Source of the DNA: Allosphingosinicella indica
GTDB lineage: Bacteria; Pseudomonadota; Alphaproteobacteria; Sphingomonadales; Sphingomonadaceae
Assembly: GCF_900177405.1 (NCBI RefSeq)
Contig: NZ_LT840185.1
Span: 558,001-622,000 of the forward strand
Length of the DNA stretch: 64,000 bases
Reading direction: 5' to 3'
Under the pieces are notes generated by a model, which did not search any database, was not told the DNA's origin, and was given only the letters and a program-made list of their open reading frames with translations. The position numbers and the translations under genes are program-made. This document shows positions 63,107-64,000 of this stretch, piece after piece. Position 1 is the first letter of the stretch, and each line of letters starts with the position of its first letter.

Positions 63107-64000
63107 TTGGCGGGCAGCTTCTCGATCTCCTGCCCCGCGGGGCTCGTCCAGCTAAACCCCGAGAGTTTCTCCTTGGCAAGCGCGTTGACGAAGGTCTGCG
63201 CCTCGCCCTCGCTCTTGAACGGTCCGACCAGCAGCCGGTTGGTGGCGCGCAGCGGCGTCGTCCACGCACTCTTGCCCTTGAACAATGCGGGCGCCTGATC
63301 GCGCAGTTTGGAATAGGCTGCGGGCAGATCGCGCTTGTTGGCGCCACCCGCCACCTGCACCCAAATGCGGCTCGGCTCCTTGGGCGCGGCCGGCTTCTTG
63401 GGCTCGGGTTTCTTCGCCTCGGCCGCCGGCTTGGTCTCCGCGGGCTTCTTCACCTCGGCAGCCTTGACCGGCTCCGGCTTGGGCTTTTCCGCGGCGGGTG
63501 GCGGAGCAGGTCTCGCCGGTTCCGGAGCGGGCACCAGTTCCGGCTCGCCGCCGAGCCCCGCGACTAGCGATGCGATGCTCGCGAAGCCCGGTGCGGCCTC
63601 GACGGTAGGCGCAGGCGCTTGCGCACTGGTCGCAGGCGTATCGACCGCGACCGCAGAGGGGATCAAGTTCGTCGTCGCCACAGAAGGCGGACCCATCGGC
63701 GGCTGCGAGACCGGAGCCGGTGTCGCGGAGAGCGATGATGACGGGGCGGGCGTGGTGCTCTGCGTTATGTTCGGCGCAGTCGTTGTCGAAGGCGTAGGCA
63801 CCGCCGTGGATGTCGAGGTCGTCGGCGTCGGCGCCGCGGTGGAGACCGATGCAGGCGGACCGAGCGCCGGCCGCGGCGCGGTATCGGTCGTCGCCCAGCG
63901 GCGGACCGGCGCCGTCGGCGCTGGCGAGGGCTGGGTTACAGGAGGCGTTACCGCGCTGTTCGCGGCATATTGGCGCGCGGGAGGTGCTTCCTCCGGCTCG
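63103..64000 (-). CDS. SPOR-domain protein, 5' end beyond the window
   Basis: The last 298 codons are seen; the frame remains open to the right edge. A Pro/Ala/Thr-rich linker fills residues up to the C-terminal SPOR domain (RIWVQVAGGANKRDLPAAYSKL, NRLLVGPFKSEGEAQTFVNAL). Before it lie Lys/Pro/Glu-rich stretches (EKPKPEPVKAAEVKKP). The missing N-terminal part probably contains a TPR or a signal. Its stop overlaps the dGTPase-like gene. Confidence 0.8.
   Translation of the reverse strand, partial: EPEEAPPARQYAANSAVTPPVTQPSPAPTAPVRRWATTDTAPRPALGPPASVSTAAPTPTTSTSTAVPTPSTTTAPNITQSTTPAPSSSLSATPAPVSQPPMGPPSVATTNLIPSAVAVDTPATSAQAPAPTVEAAPGFASIASLVAGLGGEPELVPAPEPARPAPPPAAEKPKPEPVKAAEVKKPAETKPAAEAKKPEPKKPAAPKEPSRIWVQVAGGANKRDLPAAYSKLRDQAPALFKGKSAWTTPLRATNRLLVGPFKSEGEAQTFVNALAKEKLSGFSWTSPAGQEIEKLPAK

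Overview
The window is a high-GC chromosomal segment of an alphaproteobacterium, almost certainly a sphingomonad (Sphingomonas or a close relative). The reasons are the PhyR/NepR/EcfG general stress locus with a PhyP-like kinase relative, the gene order rimP-nusA-ylxR-infB-rbfA-truB-rpsO-pnp, the order argS-SPOR-nagZ-scpA-scpB-tatABC, and short palindromic repeats typical of these genomes. I see no IS element, prophage, CRISPR array, rRNA or tRNA gene. Both window ends cut a gene: a cytochrome bd oxidase subunit on the left and a SPOR-domain protein on the right.

Layout. 1-3.7 kb (minus): cydA/cioA fragment, glutaminase, and an aspartate kinase-homoserine dehydrogenase fusion without ACT domains, preceded by a methionine-rich leader peptide and a terminator (a candidate methionine attenuator); then a NIPSNAP-like gene. 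3.75-8 kb (plus): shikimate operon aroA-aroC-aroB-aroE. 8-12.2 kb: thiolase, MFS transporter, cysD without cysN, Lrp-type regulator. 12.2-17.2 kb: TylF-like methyltransferase, exported protein, ICMT-like protein coupled to katG, a small zinc-finger protein and an exported Thr-rich protein. 17.4-27.7 kb (minus): the transcription/translation operon. 27.8-29.9 kb (minus): type III PKS, ICMT-like methyltransferase and a lipoprotein. 30-38.5 kb: PQQ-type sugar dehydrogenase, a SEDS-like membrane protein, trmB, an alpha/beta hydrolase coupled to kynureninase, purC, an M23 peptidase and a DUF455 protein. 38.5-43.2 kb (minus): a complete NodT-MacA-MacB (split) efflux system. 43.2-46.4 kb: glnE and a BCP peroxiredoxin.

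46.5-51.9 kb is the general stress response region and the richest part of the window. phyR, a 45-residue membrane microprotein and ecfG lie on minus. nepR and a PhyP-like sensor with a degenerate ATP-binding domain lie divergently on plus. A second NepR-like 49-residue protein converges on ecfG. Next come a stress-type flavin-fold protein, an entericidin-like lipoprotein, and what looks like an EcfG-controlled small RNA of about 100 nt with two C-rich loops. Candidate EcfG promoters (GGAAC-N16/17-CGTT and near variants) sit in front of most of these units.

51.9-64 kb (mostly minus): phospholipase D-like protein, tatCBA, scpBA, nagZ, a SPOR protein, argS, an NAD(P)-binding protein, a Tat-exported ferritin-like protein (plus), a dGTPase-like HD protein and a partial SPOR protein.

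The most interesting items are the methionine-leader attenuator, the candidate stress small RNA, the two unannotated microproteins in the stress locus, and a 119-bp palindromic repeat inserted in frame in truB.
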